A DNA stretch of 64,000 bases from Monosiga brevicollis MX1 (GCF_000002865.3 NW_001865050.1:335098-399097); one strand, 5' to 3'. Shown: positions 44,940-63,273, counted from the first letter of the stretch. Translations and numbers: made by a program. Notes: generated by a model not told the origin, from the letters alone.

Positions 44940-45403
44940 GTATTTTGTTTCCTTTGGTCAGTAAAACGAAGAGAATGGCAGCGCGTCGGATGTACGGCAG
45001 GGCGGCCAGTGGGCTCGAGGCCTGGGCGTGCACTGAACGTGGTGAAGCCTTTCCTTTTTTTTTTATCTCGTGGCGTACCAGAACGAGAGCAAGGGACAGT
45101 CTGGTTTCCTTGCTCCTACTGGTGTTGTTGTTGTTGGGGAAGGAAGAAGGGCGGACTTCTTTTTTTTTTTTTTTTTTTGAGTTTTTCTCTTCTTATTTTC
45201 GTTGGCACTGCCGCTCGCGCGCTGCACGCAACGCACTGACTGACTTGCAACGGCTGCTACGATCTGGTCATTTGGTTCCAAACGCAGGTCTTGCTTGTCA
45301 AAGCAGCCACGGCTGGTGGTGAAGCTTATCGGCCTCTTTTTTTTTTTTTCCTTCTCTTTTGCATGACTGGCGCCACCCACTGCTGATCCATTGCGCCTCG
45401 GCC
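44713..45403. promoter_or_regulatory. Divergent promoter region MAPEG-like / IFT122
   Basis: Between start codons at 44712 (-) and 45404 (+). It includes a (TC)n run (about 44,893-44,934) and poly-T runs at about 45,055-45,064, 45,160-45,178 and 45,338-45,350. Confidence 0.4.
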
Positions 45404-51609
<6,206 letters not shown>

Positions 51610-52104
51610 GCCGAAAGCCGGTCTTTTTCTTATCTGTGCTTGACACTTGTTGAAGAGCGCGCACCCCGCTTGTGTCATGTATCACAAATTCATAATTTTT
51701 CAGCGCGCAAAAGGACCAATCAGTTTCGCCATCTTTCGACTTTGCTCGGATCGATTCTTTGTTCTTTGTTGTTTACAAAAACTCTGGTCGTGGAACTTTG
51801 GGAGGCGGGGGGTCAAGATGACAAACGAGAAACACTTTTGAACGCACAGCCGTGTTGCGGCGCATGGCCGTCGTGCTCGGATGGTTGCTTGACATGTAAA
51901 GCATGATTTTCACCGTTGTAATTCTGCTGTATGTGGTTGACCGGTCCGGTGCGGCTCGCTGGCATGTCAGAGCCCAGAGCAATCAGTTGAAACTCGAGAT
52001 GTTCCTCGAGGAACAATCAAGAGCTTTCCGGCACCCGCATTACAACATCCCGCCTAGAACCATCGATGTGGTGTAGATACAAGAGAAGAAGGCGTCGACT
52101 AGGG
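51610..52104. other. Convergent spacer
   Basis: 3' flanks of IFT122 and the LRR gene. No gene or notable repeat was recognised. Confidence 0.5.
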
Positions 52105-54789
52105 TCATAATTCAAGTTTCAGCTCGGATCGGGCAGCAGACAAGAGCCGTTGTTTGCTGGCCTGATCCAACCCGTTGCCCACCAAGCTGCAGGAACATGC
52201 GTGTTCAAATGACAACAAGAACATGAAGTGAGAGAGGCGTACACGAGCGCATGCAAAACAAGGCTGAATCAGAGTGGCCTGATCTGTGCATGCCCTTGCC
52301 GTAGGGGACCATGCGCTTTGGGATACGTACGAAAGCATGGTGAGAGTTTGGTTCGTGCGAAGGGCACTGGCGATGTATTGGCTGCCCTCCATCCCAATGC
52401 TGTTGTTTTGCATGCTATTGACACAATGTGATAGGTGAGTCAGAGACGTGATGCGTTGAGCATTAGGCGTCAAAAACGTGTGTCACCGTCAGGCAAAGTG
52501 TGTGCATGACTGACTCTAGCTCGCAGAGATGGCGGTTTGCCTTGAGGGCTTCAGCCATCGACATGGCCCCATCCACTGTGATTTGACACCGATCAATGCT
52601 GCAGGAAGATCCCCATAACAGCAGCGAAGTGAGGTCATACATGTCGCCTCGAGACCAGGACGAAGAAAGCACGCGCGCCCACGGCTGCCCATCAGACTGA
52701 CTCGAGGGTCCGAAGTGCTGAATTGCGTTTGAGCATGTCTGCAATCTCGATAGCCCCAATATCCCCAATATCGTTTGTTTGCAAACTAAGGACGTGCCAC
52801 GATCGAAGCCAAAGCACCGCGCACCGTGAGTCGAAGCGATTTTGAAGGGAAACCTCATTGGAGTGAACAACAAGCAAACTTGCTCGAGTAAAACGAACAA
52901 CTTACATCAGTTCTTCTAAATGAACGTTTTCCCGCAGCGCCATAGCCAACTCTGCAATCCCCTCGGCTTTAATGCTATTTGAAGCCAGGCTGGGCATCAT
53001 GATATCAAGAAAAGTGAGAACCTTCCACTGGTCGCACAATTTGTCCATGCCGCACGCAGGTGTGGCAGGCTGTGGGTGCCCCAAGTCGCGCTGGGGCAGC
53101 AAATGAGGTCCTAACCTGAGGCCAGTAAGAGGCCATCCATTGGCCAGAGCTACGGCAACGACCTTGGCCCCGTCGTTCTTGAGTTGGTTGTTGCTCAGGC
53201 TAGAAGACCCACGTTCAAACAGACCGCACATGTCAGTTTGACAGTTTGAAGAATGTTTACAAACAACGCTGAGGGCATGAGGGGCACAGGTGCAACAGGT
53301 TCTAGCACTCTTGAGTCACGGCAACGCACTCAAGTTGCTGAATATGGGAAAAGCGCGGGAGAATATCGCAGACCAGTCTGACGCCGGGAAGTCGGAGGCG
53401 CTTCGAACCCAACCTGTTGACGCACGAGAGGCAAGGGTGAGGACGTGCGCCCAAGCGGGGACACAGGAGCCAGAGTTGGCCGATGCAAGTGACGTACGAG
53501 AGAACCTCTACACCTGTGTGACAGGCAGCGGCATAACAGAGCAGACGGACGCCCTCTGCGTCGAGAGCAGGCCGAAACTCTACTTCAGTCAACTCAGCTT
53601 CACCGTCCAGACACTGCTGCAGCAAGACAGAAAGCGGATCCGTCGGTTGGGCTTGAATAAAGGTGCGCAATTGAGCTACTTCGCTGCCGGCAGGCACGCC
53701 TGTGGCGGGGCGCATTTTGTGGCTTCGGCTGTGCTCGCCATTTTTCTTGGAAGCCAGCGCTCGGTTCTGGCCCGCAGATGGATCAACCTCACGCGTCGTG
53801 TTTGCAGCTGACGGCGCAGCTTGGCCAGTGCTAGCATCCTTGGAATTCTCGGCTACCGCCATCTTGGATTCAGTCGAGACTTTGACATCTCTGGAATCAG
53901 AAGGTTCCTTGCGTGTGGGCTTGGACAAGGGCAGCGGGGGCGATGTGGAAGCAGAAGGGCTAGCTGAGGGCTGCTTGACCACAGCGGCTGCACCGTTGCC
54001 CCCATTAGCGGCGGGCCTGTGCACTTTGGCGGGGGGCGCAGCTGCCCCTGCCTGAATGAGTTGCTTGGAGGTTTTCGGAGTCTTGGTGCGAGGCGCAGCT
54101 TCCAGAGTCACAGGTTCGCTCTTGGGCTTTTTCGTCAGAGGGCGTTTGGCATGCAGCAGTGGACCTGAGGACCCGCTGACTGCAGCACCGTTGGGATGAC
54201 TTCCCTGCGGTGGTGGCGCGGGCGATGCGGTGGCGGAGCGGCGTGCGGGATTGACGTCCGTTTTTCGGTGAAGGGCTGTGGGAGAGGCAACTGCGGCGAG
54301 CAAGGGGTCGTGGGGTTTGACTTGACGACGCGGCTTCTGCTGAGCCTGAATCTGGTGGAGGGTCTCTTGGTGCTGGCGGAGCAGCTGTTGTTGCGCCTGC
54401 TGGTGCTGCTTTTGCTGATGGTCAAGCAGCCGACGCACAGCCGCCTCAAAATGCTCATTCATGCGCTGAGTTTGGTTCACGAGCTCCTGCCGCAGTGCGT
54501 CGAGTTGGCTTTGGACCTCTTGCATTTGCTGTTGGTGCCACTCCAAAGGCACGCACTGATGAACCGGCCCTTGGTCTTTCCATCTATCAAGAATGAGTTG
54601 TTTGGGGCATGCCGCGCTTAGAGTTCGGTCTGTGGGCGGCGAGCGAGTGTCAGACACATCGCCCTCCATGGCTGCGGGCGGATGAGGATTGGTCGCGAGA
54701 GCACCAAGACTCCGCTCGTGCCGAGCTCGCGCCACGCGAGCGCTCGCCTCCCGGCGACGTCGGGCTGTAGGGGCCGACTCAAGAGATGC
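52105..54789 (-). CDS. Leucine-rich-repeat protein (ribonuclease-inhibitor type) with a disordered N-terminal half
   Basis: The N-terminal exon (53,4xx-54,789) starts after TTTCTAG. It may itself be exon 2; the first ATG within it is 54669 (MEGDVSDTRSPPTDRT). It encodes a coiled coil (EWHQQQMQEVQSQLDALRQE, Gln-rich LLDHQQKQHQQAQQQLLRQH) and then about 220 residues of Ser/Pro/Lys-rich disorder. Six LRR units follow, each in its own exon: LSNNQLKNDGAKVVAVALAN, LASNSIKAEGIAELAMALRE, LQTNDIGDIGAIEIADMLKR, IDRCQITVDGAMSMAEALKA, MQNNSIGMEGSQYIASALRT and the capping LVGNGLDQASKQRLLSAARS. The stop is TGA at 52105-52107. Units are 28 residues long with the LxxNxIxxxGAxxIAxAL pattern of RNH1/NLR-type repeats. 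There is no NACHT domain. Such LRRs bind proteins; the partner is unknown. Confidence 0.8.
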
Positions 54790-56072
54790 CTAGAAAGGAA
54801 AGGAATATGTTGAGAAATAACAGGTGAAAAGTGAGGCGGTTTCGTTGCTGCAGCTTAACAACAATGACGACAACAGTACGGCCGAGCCACAAGTGATGGG
54901 TAATGAAGGAGGCAGCGACGCACGCCCCCTCGCACACATCATCACCACCACCACCCACCAAAAAGAAAGCGATACAAACATGGACACAGACACAAACACA
55001 GTTGCAGGCACAGGCACAAACGCAGAGGGGTCACGGTCGGGGCCAAGCAAGCGGACCAGGGGGCAACCACGTCAGAACGTGTTCGACGGGCCTTTGCCAC
55101 ACCCCACAAGAGACACCACACCACACGCCAGCCCAACAGCAGCAGCACAGAACACCGACAGCTTCAATGCCAGCCCCAACAAGCCATGAAGACAAATGCT
55201 CATGGAAAAATGCAGGCGAAGCGCACATCACCAGCCAAATCCAGAGCAGCCCGGTGACCAGCAAAGGGCGACCACCATCATCATCAAACAAGGAAACACG
55301 ATACAGGTACAACTGCCCCCGCCGCCAAGCTCAACCAGACGGCACAAACACCACCACCACCTCTTCCCCTCACCTCCACCCACCAACAAAGCCAACCGCC
55401 CACCGCGCCTCGACCCGGGGCCAGTGACCGTGACCCTCCTCACCTTGATCACCCCGACGACCAACCACCACCACCACCACCTCTCTCTAGGTGTCAGAGA
55501 GATGGAAGAAAAAATGAATGAAAAAATTAAATCTCTCAAACCGACCAAACCAATTCACTCTCTCTCTCGCTCTCTCTCGCTCTCTCTCTCTCTCTCCCTC
55601 TCTCTCCCTCTCTTTTGCTTCTCGCTTCCCGCTTCTCACACTTGCACAACTGATAAAGTGTTGATTCGATGGATGTTCTGGTATCGACCATGATAAAGTG
55701 GGTGATGAGAGAGCGACACTGGCGCTAATTGTGTTATCAAGCCCTGTCTTTCGTCCCTCGAATCGATCACTGACGAGCAGGCCTCAAGACTTTTGTTTGT
55801 GCGTGTTGCTGCAATCACCATCTAGCCCATGCCATGGCCAACCAAAAAAAGTTGTGTCCTTGTGTCGACCATCCGCAACTGCATGCAGCAGATTGAGCCG
55901 ATGGGATGGAAAAAAATCCTCCACTCCCATATCAGGTCCCCAAAATAAGAACGAGCTGAATGCATCAGGTTCGTGGAAGAAAAGGTGAAAGAAAAGGTGT
56001 CAATCAGGGGCGAGATGCCTTCAATTCGGCAACAAGAGTCCAAGTCCGGCTTGTGTATTCGGCATAAAAGGC
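54790..56072. other. Spacer, possibly with the first exon of the LRR gene
   Basis: Contains CAC- and ACA-rich low-complexity sequence (54,930-55,470) and a (CT)n run (about 55,556-55,616). I could not find a convincing start exon for the LRR gene or another gene. Confidence 0.4.
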
Positions 56073-57059
56073 TTACAGGCCGAGCTTGGTCTGGCGCCAG
56101 CGACGACGCTTCGCGTTGTAGCTAAAAGATACAAATAAGAAAAAGTGGTGAGTGATGAGTGAATATGTGGTGCATAACATGTATGCGACGCCGACAACGG
56201 CAGAGCAGAGCATGTTACACCGCAGAGGAAAGCTCCGACGCAACAAGAGACAAAGCAGTCCAGCCTTGGGCGAAAGAACGCGGATGGCCGAAAAATGTAA
56301 ACTCACCGGATGGTGCTACCGGTTTTCTGCACCAAAAGAAAAAGTGCCATTCAAAGCGACCAGGGTTGCGCACGTCATACAACCGGCACAAACATGCGAT
56401 GCAAGCGACCAAGCCAGAAGTAAACATCAAAAGGTGAGCTGCCGGCTGAGACTGATCAACATGGTTTGCTTCGGCTAAAGTCCAGCGAACGTGATACGTA
56501 CGAAGCGGGTCCACTGGGGCAGGGGTCGGTTGACCCGGGCCGCCTTGGCAAGTTTCATCTTGATCTTGAACGACTTGTGGGAAGGCCTGCCACACGAGCC
56601 AAGGAAAACATTTTGAATGAGGAAAAAAAAAAAGTTGTGTCAAGCTTGATGGCGCCGTGATACGCATGCACAGGCAACAATTGCAGTGCTTGGTGTGGCG
56701 CCCATGCATAACAAGATACACAAAATGTGCCAAGTTATGATTGGAGAACGTCCTGACGAGACGAGGGAAGCAAGAAGGCAGCACCACTGCCAAAACACGA
56801 CCCACACGCCTCGAACAAAGACGGCCACATTGCAGCCATGTGATAGCCCTGTCAACCCTTTGCCAAAAGTCAACGCGTCTGCCCCATTGATATGTGTTGC
56901 AGGTTTCCAAGGCTGCTCTCGCGTCGCTCCGCCGGTCCACGCCCACCCAGCTCGACCATGACCGCGCTGGTGCGGGACCCAAGACAGGCGGACGACGACC
57001 GAGCCAGCCGTCTCGGCGCGCCGAACAAGACAGGTTCGCGCGGAGGGGAGGGCTTACAT
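56073..57059 (-). CDS. RPL39: Ribosomal protein eL39, start codon split by an intron
   Basis: Four exons give a 51-residue protein, the exact family length. Exon 1 supplies only AT (57059-57058) before GTAAGC. After GTGGCAG the next exon starts GCCTTCCCACAAG, so the start codon is AT|G and the protein begins MPSHKSFKIKMKLAKAARVN. RPLPQWTRF ends that exon, KTGSTIR the next, and YNAKRRRWRQTKLGL the last, with TAA at 56073-56075. Human RPL39 reads [40 protein letters not shown] and ends RRTKLGL. eL39 lines the nascent-chain exit tunnel of the cytosolic large subunit. It sits 90 bp downstream of the TDP1 stop on the same strand. Confidence 0.93.
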
Positions 57060-57149
57060 CGTGGCGGCCTATGAGAAAAAGTGGAGAAGAAAAAATCGTG
57101 CTAAAACAATTGTCACGTTGATCATGGATTTGAGGGGTCAAAAAATATC

Positions 57150-60113
57150 TTATTCACGGCGTGTGACCCCGCGGCTGTCGAGCTCGGTCGGATTGTCAGC
57201 ATGATCCCAGAACCACAGGGTATCTGACAATTTGTTTAAGGGAGGTGTTGATATTTTGTGAGTTTGTGAGTCAGTGGGCAATGGAAAGAAGGTGATGACG
57301 GCGGGCGACGCACCCGAGTCTCGGTACGAAGTGAGCGGAAAGTCGTATGGAAGCGGCAACCAAGTGGCCCCCGGGGGCGGGGCGCGTAGGGCCGACCCAT
57401 ACAGTCGCTGTAGAGGGAGCATGGGCTGGCCCTCCTAACCACCACTGAGAACGTGAGAGAAGTGGCGACAGAGGGGGCTGGGGCGCTATGTGTGGTGTGG
57501 TGTGGGGTGGTGTGGTGTGGTGCGGTGTGGGGTGGGGGCATGGCAGCGACACTTGCCTTGGGCAAGAAAAGAACGCCTAGTTCATAGCTGCGTATGAAGA
57601 ATTGCGAGGCATTCTTTTGTTGGACACCCCAAGCGGCCTTGGACAGGTTGTGCGACGTCAAAAGGCACCAATCAATCTGCTGAGTCGCCTGCGACCACCC
57701 ACAAAACGTCTTAATATGCGGGGCCACTCGTGTACGGCCACACCATCTAGCCAAAACCATGCATCCAGAATGTTGGTGAAGAAGGTTCGGCGCCTGGACA
57801 GGTATAAACCGCAAGCGTGTCTTTTGAACCGGTCACTGGGCACGGCGAAGCGCGTGGATTTCTCGAGCATTCGGAAAGAAAGAGAAAACCAACAACATAG
57901 AGGGCAGTTCGGCAGCCGCCTTTGATCGCAGTCGTTGTGCTTACTTGGCTCGCCAAAGAGCACCAACAGTGGGTTGTCGTATGAAATCGTGATTCTTGGC
58001 ATACCTACGCAGGTGCCCCAGGATCGGAAGGCGTCCAAATCAGCGGCAAGGTGGGCCAGAACGGCCGATGCAGTTCTTAAAGTGCAAAATCCCCCCACCC
58101 AGCACACATACATACTTGAAGCTATGTGGGATCGAAGAGCCGCTTGACCAGCCATCGATACTATCCCGCACATCGTTTTTCGAAGGAAACATGATACGAA
58201 ACGCCCCGGGCCGCTGTGGCTCGCATTGAAGGGCTGGTAAAAACTCGCCTCCCAGCCAACTGTCGATACCATCCGACGTACAGCATGAGCTAGGCGCATC
58301 GTGACATTCATGACCATGTCCATCCATGTGCATCACGTCCTTCCCTTCCTCGCCCATAGCCACACACCTGCGCGCGCCCGTGGCGTTGGCACCGAGTGAC
58401 CCCAGACTGGAAAACTGGAGCACGACCGTGTCGGCAGTGCCTGCCGGTGTACGACTGCGCAACAGTTGCGCCAATCGTCGGTGACCCCAGGCGTCCATGG
58501 CCGGTCCGCGGTGGTACCCCGGTACAGAGCCAACCAGACGCACCTATGGAGAGCACCCCCGATACGGCACGGTAAGGCAGGGCATGCGATTGCAGGGTAC
58601 ACGACATTGATTCTGGCGTCGCCGCAGTCCGGAGCCAGCGCGGAGGAGATACGGTCACGCAAACGTGCATTCTGTATGACAGAAAAGTCATAAGCTGCCA
58701 ATTCAGCCAGAAGACGAGGCATGCGAGGATGTGAAGCATAGGCTGTCACATAGGCATGTAGATCACGACCGAACCCATGTGCGAAATGTGAAGCGAGCGG
58801 GGCTGACGCGTGGCGTGTGTTTGGATCCTTGAGCGGAACTGCGGGTGACACCCAGGCGCCTGGCAGGACAGGTCGTCAGAGCGATGCTCGTCAACAACTC
58901 TCAAGTAACTTGCTCTACATGTCGTTGGCGGGCGTACCGTTGGTCATGTTGGTCCAGTCGCACGGGATGAGATTGGCTGTGTGTACGACCACGCGCAGGC
59001 TTTCATCGAAGAGCAACAGCATCATTTTGGTATGGTGCGTGCCGTAGCTGGGAGAGTCGATGTCAGTGAGAGAATGACAAAAGTGCGGATCCATGCTGCA
59101 GCGATAGCTTGAGACTGGGTTAACCCAGCTGCACAGTAGCGCTCTGCTTACGGAGGAATGTTCGGGGCTTGGACGACATTGATGTTTGGCAATTGCGCGT
59201 GGCATTGGCCTGCATTGCACCCCAGTTTTTCGCGCCGCGCCTCATCAGGGAGACGCACCAAGCTGGAGCCAGCAAAGCAGGTGCGTGGCAATTCGTGGCA
59301 ACTGACCCAGAATTGCTTGAGGATCCCCAACGACCAACGTTAAAGGGGCACGACGAGCGGCCAGCGGATAGTGGTCTAGGAGCCAGTCGGAGTGTACCAT
59401 CTGTGGTGGAGTGCAAAAGCATGCATACCAAGACATATGACCGGGCAACGGGTAGAGATTCAAGCCACAGAAACAGGTACGTCGCATGAGATTCAAGTCC
59501 GGGTTCGACTGGACAAGTGGACGAGGGTGGGCCGTACATAGTTGAACTGGAAGCTTCGGCGCAGCGTTTGTTTCGTGTCGGGATGCTGTCGTGAAGGTGG
59601 GGGCTCGAGCAAGGCAGTCAAGGTAGTACAAAACAGAGGATCGTTGGGATTGGGGTGCTGGGGGTGGCGTTCGGCCGCTGGGGCGGCGGTGAGCCTAAAG
59701 CCCACATGGACCTTGCTGGGTTCCTCTTGGGCTGCTCCCTAGCTCCCTCGAGATGAGAACCAAAGGTACGCCCATTCGTCAGCAAGAGGAGAAGCGACGC
59801 CCCATTTGTTGGCAGCTCAAACCATGGCAGGGTAATCAAAACTCCATGCTGCGCCGAATCAATCACACCTGTCGAGCGCGCTTCGGGGTCGGCTCTGCTG
59901 CATTCTTGGGCTTTGGCTGCTCCTGGGCCACTACTTCGTCCTCACTACTTTCCGTGTCAGAGGACAGCACGATGACACTGAACAGATCAACAGCATCAAG
60001 ATGAGATGTCGCACCCTACATGCCTCACCCTCTTGTCTGCCAAGCCCCCTCTGCAGACACACTCACTCTGGCTCAACCTCGGGCCCGGGACATTCCCGAC
60101 GTTTGGCCGCCAT
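57150..60113 (-). CDS. TDP1: Tyrosyl-DNA phosphodiesterase 1
   Basis: About ten exons. Met 60113 gives [16 protein letters not shown], then an acidic exon ([20 protein letters not shown]) and a catalytic core with both HKN motifs. First motif: [20 protein letters not shown] (His near 59,034, Lys near 59,028) with [17 protein letters not shown] (Asn near 58,974). Second motif: [19 protein letters not shown] (His near 57,718) with [13 protein letters not shown] (Asn near 57,649), followed by [16 protein letters not shown]. Between them, [17 protein letters not shown] and [12 protein letters not shown] match the TDP1 insert. The C-terminus is [15 protein letters not shown] then [15 protein letters not shown], with TAA at 57150-57152. 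TDP1 removes topoisomerase I peptides and other 3' blocks from DNA. A GTGTGGT-type repeat lies in one intron. It is divergent from the YVTM receptor gene. Confidence 0.94.
57488..57540. repeat. (GTGTG)n-type minisatellite in a TDP1 intron
   Basis: Imperfect GTGTGGT/GTGGGG units over about 50 bp; G-rich on the + strand. Confidence 0.85.
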
Positions 60114-60404
60114 CTCTCTCTCTCTCTCGCGCCAGCGCCAAAATGCAAGCTACATTTATCTGACATTCTGATCTGACATCAACGGCCACTTCAAAACGCG
60201 AACCCAGTGACTGTGTGCGTCTAAGGGGGCGTAACCACAAAAAAGCGTTTTCTTGTTTGACGCGCTCTCTCTCTCTCTCTCTCTCAAGCTCTCAAGCTCT
60301 CTATGTTTCTCTGTACATGTATGTGTCTCTCTCTCTCTCTTCTCTCTCTTCTGGAGCGCCAACCTTTGTTTTGTGTCTACATGAGCGCGTGTGTGTGTCT
60401 CTCT

Positions 60405-60469
<65 letters not shown>

Positions 60470-61072
60470 TCATTCGTGTCGTCGCCCTCGCTACGGCGGC
60501 TGCTGGTCCTGCATTGACCGCTGTGTGTCCTGCTGCATTTGCGTTTGCGCTGTGCGACCGCTGCTGGTTGAGTGAGCAGGAGTAGGCTTTCAAGAGCGAC
60601 GCCGAAGTAAAAGCAACAGTGTGGTACTTTCATCTGCTCCGAGCACACTGTGCTGAGCTTTCTGCCGTACGTGAGGCGCATCGTGCTCAAAGTTGCTACA
60701 CCGTTTGTTCTGCTCGAACTGCCGACTTGCCACCGGCCTTGCGCGCATGCCCTCACCATGACTTGCATACGGAGAGACGCCGCCTCACTTGCCCCCTTAC
60801 TGCCACACCGCAGGACCATTGAGACTGGCTGGTCTATATCTGGGGCAGAACATGAGCACCATGCTCGTCAGCGAGCCCTGAGACAAGCGATACCCATGAT
60901 ACAAGCGTGCACACACACGCACACACACACACGCACGCACGCAAAGTCGCTTTTGTTTTTTTCTTTTTGCCTGTCGCTGCGACACTCGGGAGGCTTGACC
61001 CGCGATACCGAGTAGCTCTGTGGACCAGGACAACCAGCAACTGTTGGGACCTCACTTGAAAACGCTCACCAG
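60114..61072. promoter_or_regulatory. Divergent promoter region TDP1 / YVTM receptor
   Basis: A 959-bp interval with several (CT)n tracts (about 60,113-60,129, 60,265-60,286, 60,326-60,352, 60,398-60,466) and a (CA)n-like run (60,908-60,944). No conserved coding frame is present outside the repeats. Confidence 0.4.
60398..60466. repeat. (CT)n microsatellite
   Basis: About 30 CT units with one TTCT break. Confidence 0.95.
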
Positions 61073-63273
61073 ATGATGGCCAACACCATCACGTGCTACC
61101 TGTTGGTAGCCGTGCTTGCCCTTGGCTGCGTGACTTTGCCAACTCTTGCCGCGAGTGACTGTGCTAACGTCATCGCGCTCAACGTCAGCCAAACCCAAGA
61201 CATTGAGTGCGACGCCAGTTTGGAGCGTACGCCCACAGGCGCCACAAGCTACACCTACCAATGCCAAAATGGTACGAGACATCTTGACTTGATTGCTCTG
61301 CCCCGCCTTTGCCCAGCTCAGTGCACACCGCTGGACCGTATTGATCCCCTTTGCTCACCTGTCCTCACTCGCTTCGAACGCCCCCACGACCACGCTTCTA
61401 TAGCTTCGGGTACCCCGCGGTTGGTCTGCCTTAACGGCTCCGATACGAATTGCTCCTGCCTGTCACTCGTCCCTGCTAGCATTGCAATGCAGCTTGACTT
61501 GCTTGGTGGCAATGCCACGGCCATCGAGGACGACCGCCAGGCATTTAGCGAGCTACTTCTTGAAACCATTTACAATGTCACCATGAACAGCGGCCCCAGT
61601 TTCGAAATGCGCGACAATGTGACGGCTACAGTAACGGACGTCAATGCAGTGGCCTATGACCGTCGACGTGATGCTTTCGACGGAGCCACTGTTGCCCTGC
61701 AGTTCTCCGCACTCGCCATACCGGGCGGCTCTGTCTTTGACTTTGTCACTCTTCGCAGTGTGCTTGGCTCCCTGGACACCAACCCATCGCCACTGCTTGA
61801 CGCGCTGGAAAACGGCCTGTTCGGAAATATTGCCGCTCTGCGCTTGCGATCCACGGCATCCCTGTCCACAGCCGCCCCTACCACGCCCCCCCCTACACCG
61901 GCCGCATCTGGTAGTGATGATGACACGATTGACTTTATGCTCTTCGTCATCGTTGCCGCCGTCTTGGGCGCGCTGGTGGTCGTGTTTGGCGTCCTACTGC
62001 TCTGTTGCTGCTGCGGTCGCTGCGGCCGGTGCCGCCGTGAGGGCCAGCAGAAGACGCGCGTGGCCGCTGCCCCTGTCCCAGCGGCCCCCAACAGCGAACG
62101 CCACGTCATGACCAACCCGCTGTTCAAGGGTGAAGCCCAGTCAGTGGCCATTGATGGCCTTTTTGATTCCTCGACAGACCACATGGGAACGCAAAGCAAA
62201 AGCACCTTCCTGACGCTCAACAATTTTTCCGCTGCTGCTGTCGATACGGACGAAACTCGCCAGCTACAGCTGAGCGGTACTGGTACGTCTATGCTGTGTG
62301 TGCCCTTGCTTTTTTGGCCTCTAGCCCCAATCACGACCAGTATGATCATCGCCCGCTTGGCCTCTGATCGCTCATGGGCCGCGTGTGTTCGCGACGGTGT
62401 GCTCGTTTAGATGGCAACGATCAGACAGCGGACGATGTAGATGTGACATTTGATTTAGATGCCGTGGCAGATAGCGCGTTGCAATCTCAGGATACCGCGT
62501 TTGCCACGACAACCGCCCCCGCGGGCATGCCCGAATATGACTCAGCTGTCCAGGATGTCGACGCCGACAATTATGGCACCGTGACAGACCTCGCACCCCA
62601 AGGCACCGGTAGCGTGGCTACCCTCAGGGATCGTTTCAACTCGACCAGCGGTCATACCAACGAGGCTATGTCTCCGGGGAGTGCCATCCCACAAACTGGG
62701 GGCGTGGTGGTGGAAGAAGAATACGTAACCATGGAGGATGCCAACCGCCCCAGCGGCTCGACTGATTTCGGCTTTGGCATGCCGACCGACTTTGACAACC
62801 ATGCGAGCCAGGATGTTGTCGTCGAGGAAGAATATGTGACCATGGACGACGCTAACCGACCCACAGAGCCAGGATTGCCTCCTCCGCCGGCAGTGACCAG
62901 TCGTGAACCTGCAGCCGCCCCTGTGCCATCTCGAGAAATTGTTGAGGATCTCCTTGAGGATGAGTATGTGACCATGGAGGATGCGCACCGTCCACCCGCT
63001 CCAATGCAATCCGCACCCCACACGCCCGTGTCTCCAGCATCGAATCCAAATAGCGCTGCTGGCTCGGGCAGCGGTGTTGTACCGGTGCGCAGCAGCGACG
63101 AGGATGGTTATGCGCCTCTGCCTCCTCCCAAGGCTGTCAGCGTGAGCGTGAGCGCCGTTTCCACCCCACCCAGCACCCCCAGTGCGCTCTCTCGCTCACA
63201 GTCGGTCGCAAGCACCCCCTCCAACTTTGCGCGCGGTCAGTCTGCCAGCCGCACCGCTGCAGCAGGACCTTGA
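61073..63273 (+). CDS. Single-pass receptor-like protein with three YVTM motifs in the cytoplasmic tail
   Basis: Two exons, 61073-62282 and 62411-63273 (G|GTACGT and GTTTAG, phase 1), give 690 residues. A signal peptide (YLLVAVLALGCVTLPTLAAS) is followed by an ectodomain (about 28-285) with paired Cys and N-glycosylation sites (LNVSQT, NGSDTNCS, YNVTMN, DNVTAT) and a Thr/Pro stalk (TAAPTTPPPTPAAS). The TM is FMLFVIVAAVLGALVVVFGV (about 288-311), then LLLCCCCGRCGRCRR, a likely palmitoylated stop-transfer. The tail has three near-identical units, EEEYVTMEDANRP (Tyr508), EEEYVTMDDANRP (Tyr545) and EDEYVTMEDAHRP (Tyr589), plus MPEYDSA, DNYGTVTDL and EDGYAPLPPPK (Tyr637). YxxM is the established binding motif of PI3K p85 SH2 domains when phosphorylated. 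No kinase domain is present. The ectodomain was not assigned. A docking role is inference from motifs. Confidence 0.85.

Noticed and set aside
52105-54789. NLR-type immune receptor
   Set aside because: LRRs are of the right type, but there is no NACHT/NB-ARC domain; the N-terminal half is coiled coil and disorder.
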